64,000 bases of DNA, from NCBI RefSeq assembly GCF_029961145.1, contig NZ_JASBRG010000001.1, positions 1 through 64,000 of the forward strand. Direction: 5' to 3'. The notes under the pieces were generated by a model, which did not search any database, was not told where the DNA came from, and saw only the letters and a list, made by a program, of their open reading frames with translations. The translations under genes were made by a program, and so were the position numbers. Numbering within the stretch: the first letter of the stretch is position 1; each line of letters starts with the position of its first letter. The stretch is from Pinibacter soli (GTDB taxonomy: Bacteria; Bacteroidota; Bacteroidia; Chitinophagales; Chitinophagaceae). Of the stretch, positions 1 to 9,855 are shown piece by piece.

Positions 1-115
1 GAACGATAAACTATAATCCTTCTGGGTCCTTTTTAGATTACCACTCTTTGTTGCTTTCATTGTATAAGTCAACTTTTGTGTCAACTTATTTCAGGACGAG
101 GCAAGTCCTAAAATA

Positions 116-150
116 AAAAAGTCCGTTGAGAATCACTCAACGGACTTTTT
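116..150 (-). terminator. Strong bidirectional intrinsic terminator
   Basis: A perfect 15-bp stem (AAAAAGTCCGTTGAG, 116-130, pairing with 136-150) has a 5-base loop and A/T tracts on both sides. It lies downstream of the DUF1573 gene and would end the minus-strand glycan-utilisation transcript; it would work equally well for a plus-strand transcript. A close relative of the same hairpin occurs at 13921-13947. Confidence 0.8.
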
Positions 151-363
151 CAGCCCTCCTCACTGGACAATTTTCGAACCGGTTTATTGCAACTACATTG
201 TTATTGGTTGGCAACATACTTCGGTTCGACCCTGACGATTGAACCAATGCTAATACAGGTTCATTATGGTTGCTCTAATCAAAAGCAGTGACACAGATGT
301 TGCATAAGACCCAAAATCGCAATGTCATGCCGGCGAAGTAAACATCTTCTTAAATTATTGCAG
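151..363. other. Intergenic, nothing recognised
   Basis: Between the terminator and the DUF1573 stop codon I see no ORF, tRNA or clear repeat. Bases 1-115 are equally featureless. Confidence 0.5.
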
Positions 364-1119
364 CTAATTGGCGATTGAGGCTTTCCGTTTGTTACTATTC
401 AACACTTTTATATCCAACGATTCTTTTGATTGTTTACCGTTAATCGTCGGGTATAAGCTCAACAATACATCATTCTTTGTGTCAGGCATGGTGAAAGTAA
501 ATGTCATTACACTTCTTTGTTTCGGTTTTAATTTGCCCGGGTTGGTAAATTTTAAGCCGGGATTTTTTCCTTTTGCAGTGAAGGTCAGGTTGATTGATTT
601 GCTTGTATTATTTGCATAATGCAATTGCATTTGTTGGGTTTCTCCCGGCTTCATATAACCGAATGCCATCACTTTCAATCTGAGATAGATCCCGTTGCCG
701 AAGTTGTAAGGATAATCTTCTTCCACCGGATGTTCCGCAGGTGTTACATTTCCCTGTACCCAAATGCGATTATAGTCTTGACTATTGTTGCTATACACAA
801 TGATCTCTTTGGAAAAAAAACCGGATTTGTATTCGGGGTCGAAGGTGATGACAACGCGTCCTTTCTCTCCCGGTTTCACAGGGTCTTTGGAAATAATTTT
901 GCCTATGCATCCGCAGTCGCTTCGAATATCATTGATAACCACAGGTGTTTTGCCGTTGTTCTTAAACACAAATGCATGCGTCACTTTTCCGTTTTTTTCA
1001 AGCACAGTTCCGAATTCATGCGTACGTTCTTCAAAACTGATAACTGAAGAAGGCGTTTGCGCATGCAGGCATTGAACAAACAGAAAAACACTTATAAAAA
1101 TTGAACAGCAAAGCTTCAT
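364..1119 (-). CDS. DUF1573 domain exported protein
   Basis: This is a 251-residue protein with an N-terminal signal peptide of about 20 residues ending at CLHAQ. Residues 30-125 match the DUF1573 type: an FGTV motif, 'FKNNGKTPVVINDIRSDCGC', then a PGEKG turn. DUF1573 domains are immunoglobulin-like modules common in exported Bacteroidetes proteins and their role is mostly unknown. The second half (about 140-240) looks like another beta-sandwich. It follows the discoidin lipoprotein by 79 bases on the same strand, so it may be the last gene of the glycan operon, but the spacer is an inverted repeat and it could be transcribed separately. Family call is fairly firm; function unknown. Confidence 0.8.
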   Translation of the reverse strand: MKLCCSIFISVFLFVQCLHAQTPSSVISFEERTHEFGTVLEKNGKVTHAFVFKNNGKTPVVINDIRSDCGCIGKIISKDPVKPGEKGRVVITFDPEYKSGFFSKEIIVYSNNSQDYNRIWVQGNVTPAEHPVEEDYPYNFGNGIYLRLKVMAFGYMKPGETQQMQLHYANNTSKSINLTFTAKGKNPGLKFTNPGKLKPKQRSVMTFTFTMPDTKNDVLLSLYPTINGKQSKESLDIKVLNSNKRKASIAN

Positions 1120-1131
1120 AGAAAGTTGTGA

Positions 1132-1198
1132 GTAATGAGTTTTGAGTAATGGGTTTGAGTAGTGAGTAACTCAAAACTCACTACTCAAAACTCATTAC
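1132..1198. repeat. Heptad-word inverted repeat spacer (TGAGTAA type)
   Basis: The gap between the DUF1573 and discoidin-lipoprotein genes is made of 7-base words (TGAGTAA, TGAGTTT and their complements CTCAAAA, CTCATTA). Bases 1132-1147 are a perfect 16-bp inverted repeat of 1183-1198, and an inner arm 1154-1167 pairs with 1176-1189. The outer arm ends one base before the stop codon of the upstream gene. Confidence 0.85.
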
Positions 1199-2227
1199 CT
1201 ATTGAGCATACACATCAAACTCCACTACTCTATAGTTTTGAGTATTGGTAGATGTTGGGTAAGATAGTTTCAATCTCACATACCTGGCCTGAATCGCCTG
1301 ATAAAACAAGATGTAATTATAGCTCGATGCATATGTAAGATTGGCTTTTAACGGCGCACCGATGTAGTCATAGTTAATACCATCGTTACTCAGGTACACA
1401 CCTATCTGTGAAGGCACATAAGTAGCGGAGTTAGCCGTATACAAACGTATGCCTGTTACATTTTTAGATGCCTGCATATCCACATCGATTTGACCCGGTG
1501 ATGCGGACCATCTTGAGTAGGTTGTTAAAGAAGCATCCGTAACGCTGCCGGTTGTTGTCAACGCGGGCGAAAAAGATGCGACCCACGATGTACGTGGTGT
1601 TATCAACGCACCTATCACATCACTTGTAGTAGCTAAGTATTTTATTCTTCTTTGCTCAACGTTTGCTACAACGTATGTTATTTGTGTGGTGGTGTTGTCT
1701 GTTATTTTACCTGCGCTATTGTTTGATAACGTTGTCAGTTTTATAGGGGCCATGTACGCCACACCGGTCATCGCTCCCAAATTAGCAGGATCGGTAGGAA
1801 TCGTAATTGAGTCCGTAGACATGGTATTGCCTTTGGCAATGTGTGCAAGTAATCCGTCCGTTTTTAATATACCGGCCGGAAACGGCAAGTAATTTGTGTT
1901 ATGCGCAGCATTGTATGCACTGATCAATGATGTATCCAATACGGCACTAATCGTAGCGTCAGCCGTTGTAGCCTTTGTTGCAAGCACCGGAAATTGTATG
2001 TTAGCCGGTAGCGTTGATGACAGGTTTACCAAGCCGCTGCCGGCAGTATTTGGAATGTTTACCAAACTATAATTCAATGAATTTTGCGGTGCATTTCCCG
2101 GGCTTGTGATATTGGTGAAGAATTTTGTTTCTGTGTCACCCTTCACATCGTAGTTTGTTTCTTTGGTACATGATGCCATCACCAAACCTGACATGATACA
2201 AGCGGCAAAATATTTTCTGTTTAACAT
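1199..2227 (-). CDS. DUF1735 and discoidin-like surface lipoprotein
   Basis: From the ATG at 2227 this is a 342-residue lipoprotein; the signal peptide ends in a lipobox (GLVMASC). Residues about 30-180 form a DUF1735 (BT_3987 N-terminal type) domain, with repeated 'SAYNAAHNTNYLPFP'-like features also seen in the next gene. The C-terminal 140 residues resemble an F5/8 type C (discoidin) carbohydrate-binding sandwich: 'SRWSASPGQIDVDMQ' and 'YVRLKLSYP'. In homologous loci such proteins sit on the cell surface and hold glycans for the SusC/D transporter. An upstream in-frame ATG (2269) would put 14 extra residues before the signal peptide and overlap the neighbour, so I prefer 2227. Confidence 0.8.
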   Translation of the reverse strand: MLNRKYFAACIMSGLVMASCTKETNYDVKGDTETKFFTNITSPGNAPQNSLNYSLVNIPNTAGSGLVNLSSTLPANIQFPVLATKATTADATISAVLDTSLISAYNAAHNTNYLPFPAGILKTDGLLAHIAKGNTMSTDSITIPTDPANLGAMTGVAYMAPIKLTTLSNNSAGKITDNTTTQITYVVANVEQRRIKYLATTSDVIGALITPRTSWVASFSPALTTTGSVTDASLTTYSRWSASPGQIDVDMQASKNVTGIRLYTANSATYVPSQIGVYLSNDGINYDYIGAPLKANLTYASSYNYILFYQAIQARYVRLKLSYPTSTNTQNYRVVEFDVYAQ

Positions 2228-2256
2228 GTTTGCAGTTTTTGAATTTGATGATAGAA

Positions 2257-3561
2257 TTATTGGCTGCATTTATTCAATGCATCGTTGGTCCATATTACAT
2301 ACTGGGATTTATCGGCAAGTGTCAGCTTATCATCACCCAAAGCATTCGGATCCCAATATACTTTTGTCCAGTCCATATCATACTTAGCCCCTGTTGCTGT
2401 TGCGGCATTGTGGAATATACTTCCGGCGCCTTCGTTCAATTTCCAATACGCCAGCAAACCGTTTGATCCCGGATCAGCACCGCAAAGGTTCAGCTTGATT
2501 TCGCTTGCAGTTAAAGCACGATTCCATACGCGGCACTCGCCAATCCTGCCATTCACGTATTGTTTAGTATCATAACCTCCCCATACTTGTCCGAAGGTCA
2601 TACGGGAAAATTCCAATACCATGGAGCCGGTTACTTCTGCCTGTTTTACACCATCTACATACATGGTGCACTTGTTGCCGTCATACGCTAAGGATATCAT
2701 GTACCATTGATTGGCATTGAAGTTATACGCGTATGCGCTACCTAGCGAACCTATCAATTGCAAAGAGTTGTTCGGGCTTCCTAATTCTGCGTAGCGCAAA
2801 CCAATATCGGAACTCTCCATTTGATTTTGCCAATGCACCAATGTTTGTATCGGTTGCGGGTTGGTATTACCATCGCCTGTACGATAAGCATAAATAAGGT
2901 TCTTGATCTCCAATGTAAAGTTTGGTAGCAATACAGGGTTTGCTGGATCGAACAACGCGGAGGCATTGAAGCGACCACGTGTGCCGGGTGTGCCTGTGGT
3001 GCCTGCGTTTGAGTTGTTCATAGATACTGCATTGAAGCTGTATATCCTTGCTATTCTTAAGAAGATGGTTCTTGAAGATTCAAGCACGGTTGCATTTCCG
3101 CCGGTAACGGTTCTAATACTTAAAGGAATTAAGTAAGAACGACCGTCCAGTAATGGTGCAGTAGAAATTACTTTCACTGTTACCGCTGATGACACAGATG
3201 AACCCACTTTGATTACTGTTGTCAAATTGGATATATCGATGGCTGCAGCCGGCGCAGCAAAGTATGTTGTGTTATGTTCTTTATTGTATATGGCAACAGC
3301 CGCTGTATCCAATGCAAACGTAACAGTTGTATTAGCTGTTGTTTTGTAAGTGGATGTTGCGGTAACCGAGTATTGAGACGGTGTATTTTCCACCGCAAAT
3401 TTTACGATGGGGCTTACTTCCGTACCGGTAGCAAGTATCACGGGTTGTCCGAAATCACCTCCGACTCCGGCCGTTTTTTTGGTACAATTAGAAAGGGTCA
3501 GCAACATGCAAGCTAACAGCAAGATGTTTGTGCCCAAGGATTTTTTTATATTGATATTCAT
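2257..3561 (-). CDS. DUF1735 and LamG-like surface lipoprotein
   Basis: A 434-residue lipoprotein with lipobox LTLSNC at about residue 26. The N-terminal half carries a DUF1735 domain ('FALDTAAVAIYNKEHNTTYF'). Residues about 195-375 are a concanavalin A/LamG-like fold, seen from 'MYVDGVKQAEVTGSM', 'GRIGECRVWNRALTASEI' and 'LLAYWKLNEGAG'. The same pairing (DUF1735 plus LamG next to a GH18) is known from the BT3983-BT3987 locus of B. thetaiotaomicron; the role in surface glycan binding is inferred from that. It lies 24 bases after the GH18 gene, so very likely in the same transcript. Confidence 0.83.
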   Translation of the reverse strand: MNINIKKSLGTNILLLACMLLTLSNCTKKTAGVGGDFGQPVILATGTEVSPIVKFAVENTPSQYSVTATSTYKTTANTTVTFALDTAAVAIYNKEHNTTYFAAPAAAIDISNLTTVIKVGSSVSSAVTVKVISTAPLLDGRSYLIPLSIRTVTGGNATVLESSRTIFLRIARIYSFNAVSMNNSNAGTTGTPGTRGRFNASALFDPANPVLLPNFTLEIKNLIYAYRTGDGNTNPQPIQTLVHWQNQMESSDIGLRYAELGSPNNSLQLIGSLGSAYAYNFNANQWYMISLAYDGNKCTMYVDGVKQAEVTGSMVLEFSRMTFGQVWGGYDTKQYVNGRIGECRVWNRALTASEIKLNLCGADPGSNGLLAYWKLNEGAGSIFHNAATATGAKYDMDWTKVYWDPNALGDDKLTLADKSQYVIWTNDALNKCSQ

Positions 3562-3585
3562 ATACCGTTTTTTTGATATTAAGTA

Positions 3586-4611
3586 TTAATGAGCTGCCGG
3601 ATTTACGATCTGAATACATCTTCTTACGTTGTAATACGGCCCCATGCTCGAGTAATAATCACGATCGAAATAAAATGCACCGAAACCGGCTTTCTTTCCT
3701 TGTGTAGGACTCCAACGTGCCATACCTTCCATCGAATACATTTGTGTGCCGTCTGTTGTTAGCGTATTGCCGTTAGCTTCCGTAAAAGGAGTACCGCCAT
3801 TGGCAGAAAAATCACCAAAGTTTTCCTGCACAATAAATTTTCCCGGAGGAATTGCTGCGGCATTACTATTGTAATAGTTCTGAAGGTTGGTTGCATTTTG
3901 TACGCCGCCCGTTCCTTGTGAATATGCCTGGCGAACAAAGTAACTTGCATATTGCCCTGTTGCAGCAGGAGGATTAGATGAATAGAAATCGATACACAAC
4001 AACTTACTTGGATCTTTGCCCATCGCCCCGAAAGATTGGCCCACGTATTTTATCAGGATCACAAAATTGTTGGAAGTGGTCCACACGCCTGACGATGGTT
4101 CATAGTCAAAGTCAACTCCGTCGATGTTGTTATTATTTACCTGGTCAATTACGTATTGGCCATACGCTACTATGGACGCGCTGTCTTTTATAGCCACGGT
4201 ATCACCCGGTGCACGTACAAACTTCGATATGTTGCTTGCATCCATGTGCGCTACAAAGCGGGTGCCTTTCTTTTCTCTGCAATACTGCATATCGGAAAGC
4301 GCAAGTGGTTGCCAGTCTTTTGTGGGAATCCCCATCCACAGGTTTACTATGTCCAAACTATCGGGAAGTCCCATAATGCGCTCTCCCCAGGAGGCGGATT
4401 CTTTATTACCGGTAGCTCCCGCAATGGGTGCATACGCCGCATAATAGCCATAGAACATCTGGTGATTTGTTTGCTTGTATGCCTTTAAATTGGCATAGTA
4501 TTGATCGTCGTAAGTGAAAGGCTTTTGTATATCCAAAGCCTTGGTGTCTTTATTGCAAGCCGTTACCGAAAGCAGCAATAGTGACAATATGAAGAATGAA
4601 AATATTTTCAT
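3586..4611 (-). CDS. GH18 family glycosidase lipoprotein (endo-beta-N-acetylglucosaminidase-like)
   Basis: From the ATG at 4611 this is 341 residues, with signal peptide and lipobox LLSVTAC. The GH18 catalytic signature DGxDxDxE is intact: 'NIDGVDFDYEP' at about residue 165, where the final Glu is the general acid. GH18 enzymes of this size in SusC/D loci include endo-beta-N-acetylglucosaminidases that cut the chitobiose core of N-glycans; chitinase-type activity cannot be excluded from sequence alone. The listed longer frame (ATG 4680) overlaps the SusD gene and lacks a leading signal peptide, so 4611 is preferred. It lies 25 bases after susD and forms the enzymatic part of the locus. Confidence 0.85.
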   Translation of the reverse strand: MKIFSFFILSLLLLSVTACNKDTKALDIQKPFTYDDQYYANLKAYKQTNHQMFYGYYAAYAPIAGATGNKESASWGERIMGLPDSLDIVNLWMGIPTKDWQPLALSDMQYCREKKGTRFVAHMDASNISKFVRAPGDTVAIKDSASIVAYGQYVIDQVNNNNIDGVDFDYEPSSGVWTTSNNFVILIKYVGQSFGAMGKDPSKLLCIDFYSSNPPAATGQYASYFVRQAYSQGTGGVQNATNLQNYYNSNAAAIPPGKFIVQENFGDFSANGGTPFTEANGNTLTTDGTQMYSMEGMARWSPTQGKKAGFGAFYFDRDYYSSMGPYYNVRRCIQIVNPAAH

Positions 4612-4636
4612 AACAATTCGTTTTGTATGCAATTGA

Positions 4637-6256
4637 TTATTTTTTATCCCACCACAATTTTGTTCCGCCGCCGTCTGCACCGCCTAAAAGGCTTACACCG
4701 GTTTTTACTCCAGCAGCATTGTTGTTATATTCCGATTGCGGAAAAGGAATGCGACGTACCTGGGTTGCGGTATTAATGGTACCATTGCTGTTATTGGCAA
4801 CAACGGGCAGTAGTTTAGGATAACCGGTACGACGGAATTCTGCCCAACCTTCCGGCCCGTCGGGATAAAGCGCTAACCATTTTTGCGTGATGATCCTTTC
4901 CAGATTTGTTTCAAAAACATCGCTTGCATTCCATGCAATTTTAATGGTGCTCGGTGCAGTAATGTTGTTGCCTGATTGTCCGCTGTTGTCCGTAAATGCT
5001 GCGGGCAATGCTGTATTGTTTGCTGCATATGCAGCGGCATCTGTAGCTTGCAGGCCGTTCTCTGCAAATGATGCAGCGATACCCTGATTGTAAAAATCCT
5101 GTGCAATACCGCCCATGTTCCATCCGCGCAGTGCACCTTCTGCTCTTAAGAAATAAGATTCCGCAGCCGTCATCCAAACAATCGGTGTGGTACCCATGTT
5201 CATGTTTAAGCTTGAAATATTGGTGCCCGTGTAGGGTGTCCATGTAGTGGTAACGATACCCTGGCGCACGCCGTGATAGTTTCCGTCGGCCGCTTTGGTA
5301 AAGTAAGCAGGTCTGCGCGGGTCCGCATATCCGTTCATGAATGCATCCATTGATGCGCTCATGCGTGCCTCTCCGGCATTAAATGAATACGCAATTTCAT
5401 ACAACGGATGATAGTAGTTGATGAGGCTGTGTTGTATAACGGCCCTATCGTTTGTGCTTGTAATAACACCGTAAGGATTGGCAATTGATTTTTCTGCTTC
5501 GGCTTGCGCCAATGCTGCATTTGCATATACTACGCGCATTGCCAAACGCAAGCGAAGTGTGTTGGCAAATTTTATCCATGCGGCCACGTTACCGCCATAA
5601 ATAAAATCGTAGCTTTTAAGCAATGTTGCAGAAGGATTGCCTTGCGCAAAAGGCGTCAACACATTGATAGCTGAATCCAATTCATTAAAGAATTTTGTAT
5701 ACACATCCTGCAATGAACTGTAGTTATTTTGCAAAGAACCGCTTTGGTAGTTGTTGTAAGGAATGGGCCCGTAAGCATCTGCTACGCGATGCATGGCTTC
5801 CACTTTTACGATAGTTGCCATCGCTGTTATTTCCGGCAGGCCATCTGCAGTTGCAGCCGTTTTAACGGATTGCCATGCCGGCATTATAGACGCAAATCCG
5901 GATGTGAATGTTCTTTCTATCCATGACTGAATAAAATAGTAGGAACCGTTGTGTACCCCACCGTACCATGTACCGGTAGGCGCTATATAATTGGAATACA
6001 CATCGCTTGTTAAACCTTGTGCTACCTGGTAATCGCTGGAAAGATTAGAACCGTCTTTAAACAATACCACGTTGCGCTGCATTTGAGCAAAAAAGGTACC
6101 CGTTTTTAAATTATCGGTGGCCATCATCTCTTCTGTTGCCTCGTTTGGATTGGTATTGTATTCCGAAAAATTCTTGGTACAGCCGGCACATAATATCATT
6201 AACAATACACCCGAAAGTGTACGATATTTTTTAAAAATTGTTTTATCTGTTATCAT
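4637..6256 (-). CDS. SusD/RagB-like nutrient-binding lipoprotein
   Basis: A 539-residue protein with signal peptide and lipobox (MILCAGC), then the 'EYNTNPNEATEE' start typical of the SusD-like_2 branch. The helical TPR-like fold is suggested by regular helices over residues 60-400. The C-terminal 'ERIITQKWLALYPDGPEGWAEFRRTGYP' region (split here) contains the conserved EGW-EFRR type signature. SusD proteins form the hinged lid on the SusC channel and bind the glycan at the outer face. It is 22 bases from the susC stop codon, forming the expected susC-susD pair. Confidence 0.93.
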   Translation of the reverse strand: MITDKTIFKKYRTLSGVLLMILCAGCTKNFSEYNTNPNEATEEMMATDNLKTGTFFAQMQRNVVLFKDGSNLSSDYQVAQGLTSDVYSNYIAPTGTWYGGVHNGSYYFIQSWIERTFTSGFASIMPAWQSVKTAATADGLPEITAMATIVKVEAMHRVADAYGPIPYNNYQSGSLQNNYSSLQDVYTKFFNELDSAINVLTPFAQGNPSATLLKSYDFIYGGNVAAWIKFANTLRLRLAMRVVYANAALAQAEAEKSIANPYGVITSTNDRAVIQHSLINYYHPLYEIAYSFNAGEARMSASMDAFMNGYADPRRPAYFTKAADGNYHGVRQGIVTTTWTPYTGTNISSLNMNMGTTPIVWMTAAESYFLRAEGALRGWNMGGIAQDFYNQGIAASFAENGLQATDAAAYAANNTALPAAFTDNSGQSGNNITAPSTIKIAWNASDVFETNLERIITQKWLALYPDGPEGWAEFRRTGYPKLLPVVANNSNGTINTATQVRRIPFPQSEYNNNAAGVKTGVSLLGGADGGGTKLWWDKK

Positions 6257-6278
6257 AATAAAGATAATTGTCGAATGA

Positions 6279-9200
6279 TCAGAAATTAAGTTTTACAGAG
6301 AACCCATATGAGCGAAGGCTCGGCATCATGAAATAGTCGATACCCTGGAAATACGTTTGCGTATTCGCCGTTAATTCAGGATCGAACGGAGCTTTGTTGT
6401 ACAACATAAGCAGGTTGCGTCCGATAAATGATACGTTTGCTCCTTTTAAAAAGCTGGTCCATTTTGTTACCGGGAAGTCATATCCCAATACCAACTCTGC
6501 TAAACGAACGTTCGTAGCATCATAAGTGTACATAGATGCAATACCCCCTGTAGCGCCTGCACCAATAGTTGAATAATAATCTTTAGCGGGCACTTTATAT
6601 CCGTTCAACATTGCTCCGCCCGCATCACGTGCATCTGCGGAAGCTTTTGAAACACCGAACGCATCCATAATAGCTTGTGTGTTGGATACAACAATTCCGC
6701 CTACACGTGCCGTGAACAGGAAGTTCAGGTTGATGCCCTTATATTTTAAGTCGTTTCCCCAACCCACATTGTACAGTGGATTGTTGTTGCCTGCATACAC
6801 AAATTTGTTAGGCTCTGCAATTACTTTTTGAGAACCTGGGTCCACATAATATGCGCCGTGCTCATCTACCCTTAATGTATTTACATAAATATCTCCCATG
6901 GAGCCGCCTTCTTTCAACACCATTTTATAACTACCGGTACCACTCATATCCAATTCATGCAATGATGTTACCTGGCCCGTGAGAGGATTTGTCCAACCCG
7001 GCAATAGTTCTACGACTTTGTTTCTGTTGAGAGAATAGTTTACATACGTGCTCCAATTCAAGTGATTGAATTTTGTGGAGTATCTTACTGTTGCTTCCAG
7101 GCCTTTATTGTCTATACGGCCGCCGTTTACAATAACACTTTCAGAACCTGATGTAGAGCTTAGCGAAGGCTCAAAGTATTGATTGAAGGTACGTGAACTG
7201 TATGCTGTCGCATCAATCTTTAAAGCACCCTTGAACAATACCACATTCAAACCGACTTCCAATGATTTTGTCAACTCGGGTTTCAAATCAGGATTTGGCA
7301 AACGTATTTGTGTTCTGGGGTAACCGCCTGCCAGTGCGTACGTAGGAATGGTTAAGAATGGATCAGGTTCATTACCTACTGCGGAATAAGAAGTACGCAA
7401 TTTCAAATAGTTCAACACATCGGATTTAATAGGCAACAGGTCCGTTAATATGCCTGAAAGCCCGACGGATGGATAAAAGAATGATTGACTGGTTGACTCT
7501 GCCAATGTAGATGCCCAGTCGTTACGCGCCGTTACATCCAGATAGATTTTGCTTTTATAACCCAGTTGCGCACTTGCAAAAACGGATTGTTTTTGTTTGT
7601 GGTAGCCAGTTTGAGAAACGTCTGTAAGTGATCTGTCAACGTTCGCATAGGAGTACAAATTTGCAACGCCCAATAATTTACCGCCGTACAGGTCCTGGTT
7701 ATATTGTACATCTTCAATTGATGCACCTATGTTGGCAGTTAAATTGAAGTGGTTTGAAATAGCTTTATTGATGTTCAACAATACATCACCATAGATCTGA
7801 CGAGTGTCCAGGTTGTTGAGTGAGTAGTACCCGTTGTTCGATGCAAATAGCGTATTGGTGGATGCGGCGAACTTCTTCTCATTTTTTTCATTGTCTTTAT
7901 CCATCTTAGCACGAGCGGAAATGTTCATCCAGCTATTGATGTTGTATTTAAGCGACAACGAAGTCATGTAGCGTTCTTTTTTGTTTTGAAAAAGATCGCG
8001 TTGGGTTACCCAATAAGGGTTCTGCATCGTTAAACCATTGTCACCGTAGGGCCAGAACTGCGTCATCATGTTCCTTGAAGGGTCATATCTTTCAAAAGCT
8101 TTTACTCTGTTGAAATCATCCCCCGGAGGGAACAGGTACACTGCCACCAAGGGGTTGAAGTATTGACCCTGAGAAATCATGTTTTGCTCGTTCACCAATC
8201 CTGTCATAAAACTGACATCCATGGTTAGTTTATCGTTCAGGAAAGTAGTGGTATTACGCGCCGTGAAGTTTGTTCTTCCATAATTGTTATTCGGAACGAT
8301 GCCGTGGGATGTTACGTTGCCCAACGAAACGTAAGTTTGACTTCTATCCGATCCTGCTGACAATGTTACACCCGTGGTAGTATTCATGCCTGTCTGAAAA
8401 AAATCTGCAGGTTCGTAACTTGAAGGAGTGTTCAATTTATCACCCCAACTGTAATAGCTTCCCACGTCAGATTGTCCGTAAGTATTTTGAAACTTAGGCA
8501 ACAACAGCGGATTGGAGAACATAGTAGAATTGGAAACACTAATAGCCATCCTGTTTTTCGTTCCCTTTTTAGTGGTGATCATGATAACGCCGTTGGCGGC
8601 CGCGCTACCGTACAATGCAGCAGCAGAAGGACCGCTTAGCACTGAAATACTTTCTATATCATCGGAGTTTAGGTTTGATACAAAGTCACCTGTTTGGCCG
8701 GCACCGGAGAAGATGTCTTCTGCCTGACCTCTCACATTGTTGGGCATAGGAATACCATCAATAACATACAGGGCATTATTGTTTCCACTGATGGATTTTA
8801 CACCGCGCATTACAACACGTGAAGAGCTACCCGTACCTGCGGAAGAGGCGTTGATGGTTGCTCCCGCAATTTTACCTGCAAGGCTATTTACAAAATTTGC
8901 ATCTTTTACTTTCGTTACTTCATCGCCAGCTAGTTCCTGTACGTTGTAAGAAACGGCCCTGGCTTGCTTTTTAATGCCTAAAGCTGTTACCACGACACCT
9001 TCTATCTCCTTCTCGGCACTCTTCAATACTATGGTAATAGATGTGCGGCCGTCGATAGGTACTTCCTGTGTTGCATAACCTACGTAGCTTATTACCAATA
9101 TTTGATTCGGCTCTGCATTGATCGTAAAGCTGCCATCGTTTTTTGTAAAAGTTGCGGCACCCTGCTTATTTTTAATCGCAACGGTCGCTCCTTCCAAAGG

Positions 9201-9707
9201 CGTTTTCTCCGCGTTGGTAACAACGCCCGTTATCTTTATTAATGCAATTGCCGGCGGCGGTAATGTGGCGGCATTATTCACCGTAGAAACATTTTTTTCT
9301 TTCAGGAAGATCGTGCGATCGTTGATCTCATAGTTTACCGGTTGGTCCTTGAATAAAAGCTCCAGGAAGTTGTCGAGCTTTGCATTCGTTACCGATAAAG
9401 TTACCGGCTTTGCATCGCGCAAAAGTCCTTTGTTGGCAAACACCGTGTAGCCTGTTTGTTTTTCTATTATAGTAAACACTTTGGTAAGCTCTACATCCTT
9501 ACCAGAAAATGTAATGGTTTGGGAAAAAACATTTGCGTTCGCTTTCAGCAAACCCAATCCCAAAAAAAGAATAATCAATTTCATAATAAACAGCGTTTTG
9601 GTGAGTAACCGCTGCATCCGGGGTAATCTTCGCTGCAATAAAGCCGGTGGCTTTACGTCAATTAAAAATTCCCCTGCGCCCCGATTACAAAGAGCAGTTT
9701 TTTGCAT
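6279..9707 (-). CDS. SusC/RagA TonB-dependent transporter with STN domain
   Basis: An 1142-residue outer-membrane glycan importer. Order of domains: signal region to about residue 62 (ATG at 9707 keeps an 'MQKTAL' leader common in Chitinophagaceae SusC; ATGs at residues 31 and 42 are alternatives), STN domain at 64-140 ('ITFSGKDVELTKVFTIIE'), carboxypeptidase-regulatory-like beta domain at 155-235 ('GVVTNAEKTPLEGATVAI'), plug domain at about 240-360, then the 22-strand barrel. The STN domain is what contacts FecR-type anti-sigma factors, so the transporter probably also acts as the sensor for the fecI/fecR pair just upstream. The protein is complete. Confidence 0.95.
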   Translation of the reverse strand: MQKTALCNRGAGEFLIDVKPPALLQRRLPRMQRLLTKTLFIMKLIILFLGLGLLKANANVFSQTITFSGKDVELTKVFTIIEKQTGYTVFANKGLLRDAKPVTLSVTNAKLDNFLELLFKDQPVNYEINDRTIFLKEKNVSTVNNAATLPPPAIALIKITGVVTNAEKTPLEGATVAIKNKQGAATFTKNDGSFTINAEPNQILVISYVGYATQEVPIDGRTSITIVLKSAEKEIEGVVVTALGIKKQARAVSYNVQELAGDEVTKVKDANFVNSLAGKIAGATINASSAGTGSSSRVVMRGVKSISGNNNALYVIDGIPMPNNVRGQAEDIFSGAGQTGDFVSNLNSDDIESISVLSGPSAAALYGSAAANGVIMITTKKGTKNRMAISVSNSTMFSNPLLLPKFQNTYGQSDVGSYYSWGDKLNTPSSYEPADFFQTGMNTTTGVTLSAGSDRSQTYVSLGNVTSHGIVPNNNYGRTNFTARNTTTFLNDKLTMDVSFMTGLVNEQNMISQGQYFNPLVAVYLFPPGDDFNRVKAFERYDPSRNMMTQFWPYGDNGLTMQNPYWVTQRDLFQNKKERYMTSLSLKYNINSWMNISARAKMDKDNEKNEKKFAASTNTLFASNNGYYSLNNLDTRQIYGDVLLNINKAISNHFNLTANIGASIEDVQYNQDLYGGKLLGVANLYSYANVDRSLTDVSQTGYHKQKQSVFASAQLGYKSKIYLDVTARNDWASTLAESTSQSFFYPSVGLSGILTDLLPIKSDVLNYLKLRTSYSAVGNEPDPFLTIPTYALAGGYPRTQIRLPNPDLKPELTKSLEVGLNVVLFKGALKIDATAYSSRTFNQYFEPSLSSTSGSESVIVNGGRIDNKGLEATVRYSTKFNHLNWSTYVNYSLNRNKVVELLPGWTNPLTGQVTSLHELDMSGTGSYKMVLKEGGSMGDIYVNTLRVDEHGAYYVDPGSQKVIAEPNKFVYAGNNNPLYNVGWGNDLKYKGINLNFLFTARVGGIVVSNTQAIMDAFGVSKASADARDAGGAMLNGYKVPAKDYYSTIGAGATGGIASMYTYDATNVRLAELVLGYDFPVTKWTSFLKGANVSFIGRNLLMLYNKAPFDPELTANTQTYFQGIDYFMMPSLRSYGFSVKLNF

Positions 9708-9773
9708 AACTTAACGTGTGGTTTGGTTAATAAATACAGTTTTAGTCGACTAGCTTATGACCTGAACCATTCA

Positions 9774-9797
9774 CCGTCGGGATTGCCGTCCCGGCGG
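9774..9797 (-). promoter_or_regulatory. GC-rich hairpin in the susC leader
   Basis: A 9-bp stem (CCGTCGGGA with TCCCGGCGG, one G-T pair) with a 6-base loop lies between fecR and susC. On the minus strand it has no T tract after it, so it looks like a leader structure rather than a terminator. Its role is unknown. Confidence 0.35.
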
Positions 9798-9855
9798 CTT
9801 TTGTACAGATCAGCCTTTTTTGTTGTGTATTGTTTGTGAGTTAAAACGATTTTAA

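Noticed and set aside
619-1047. Plus-strand frame opposite the DUF1573 gene
   Set aside because: It is the antisense shadow of a well-supported exported protein.
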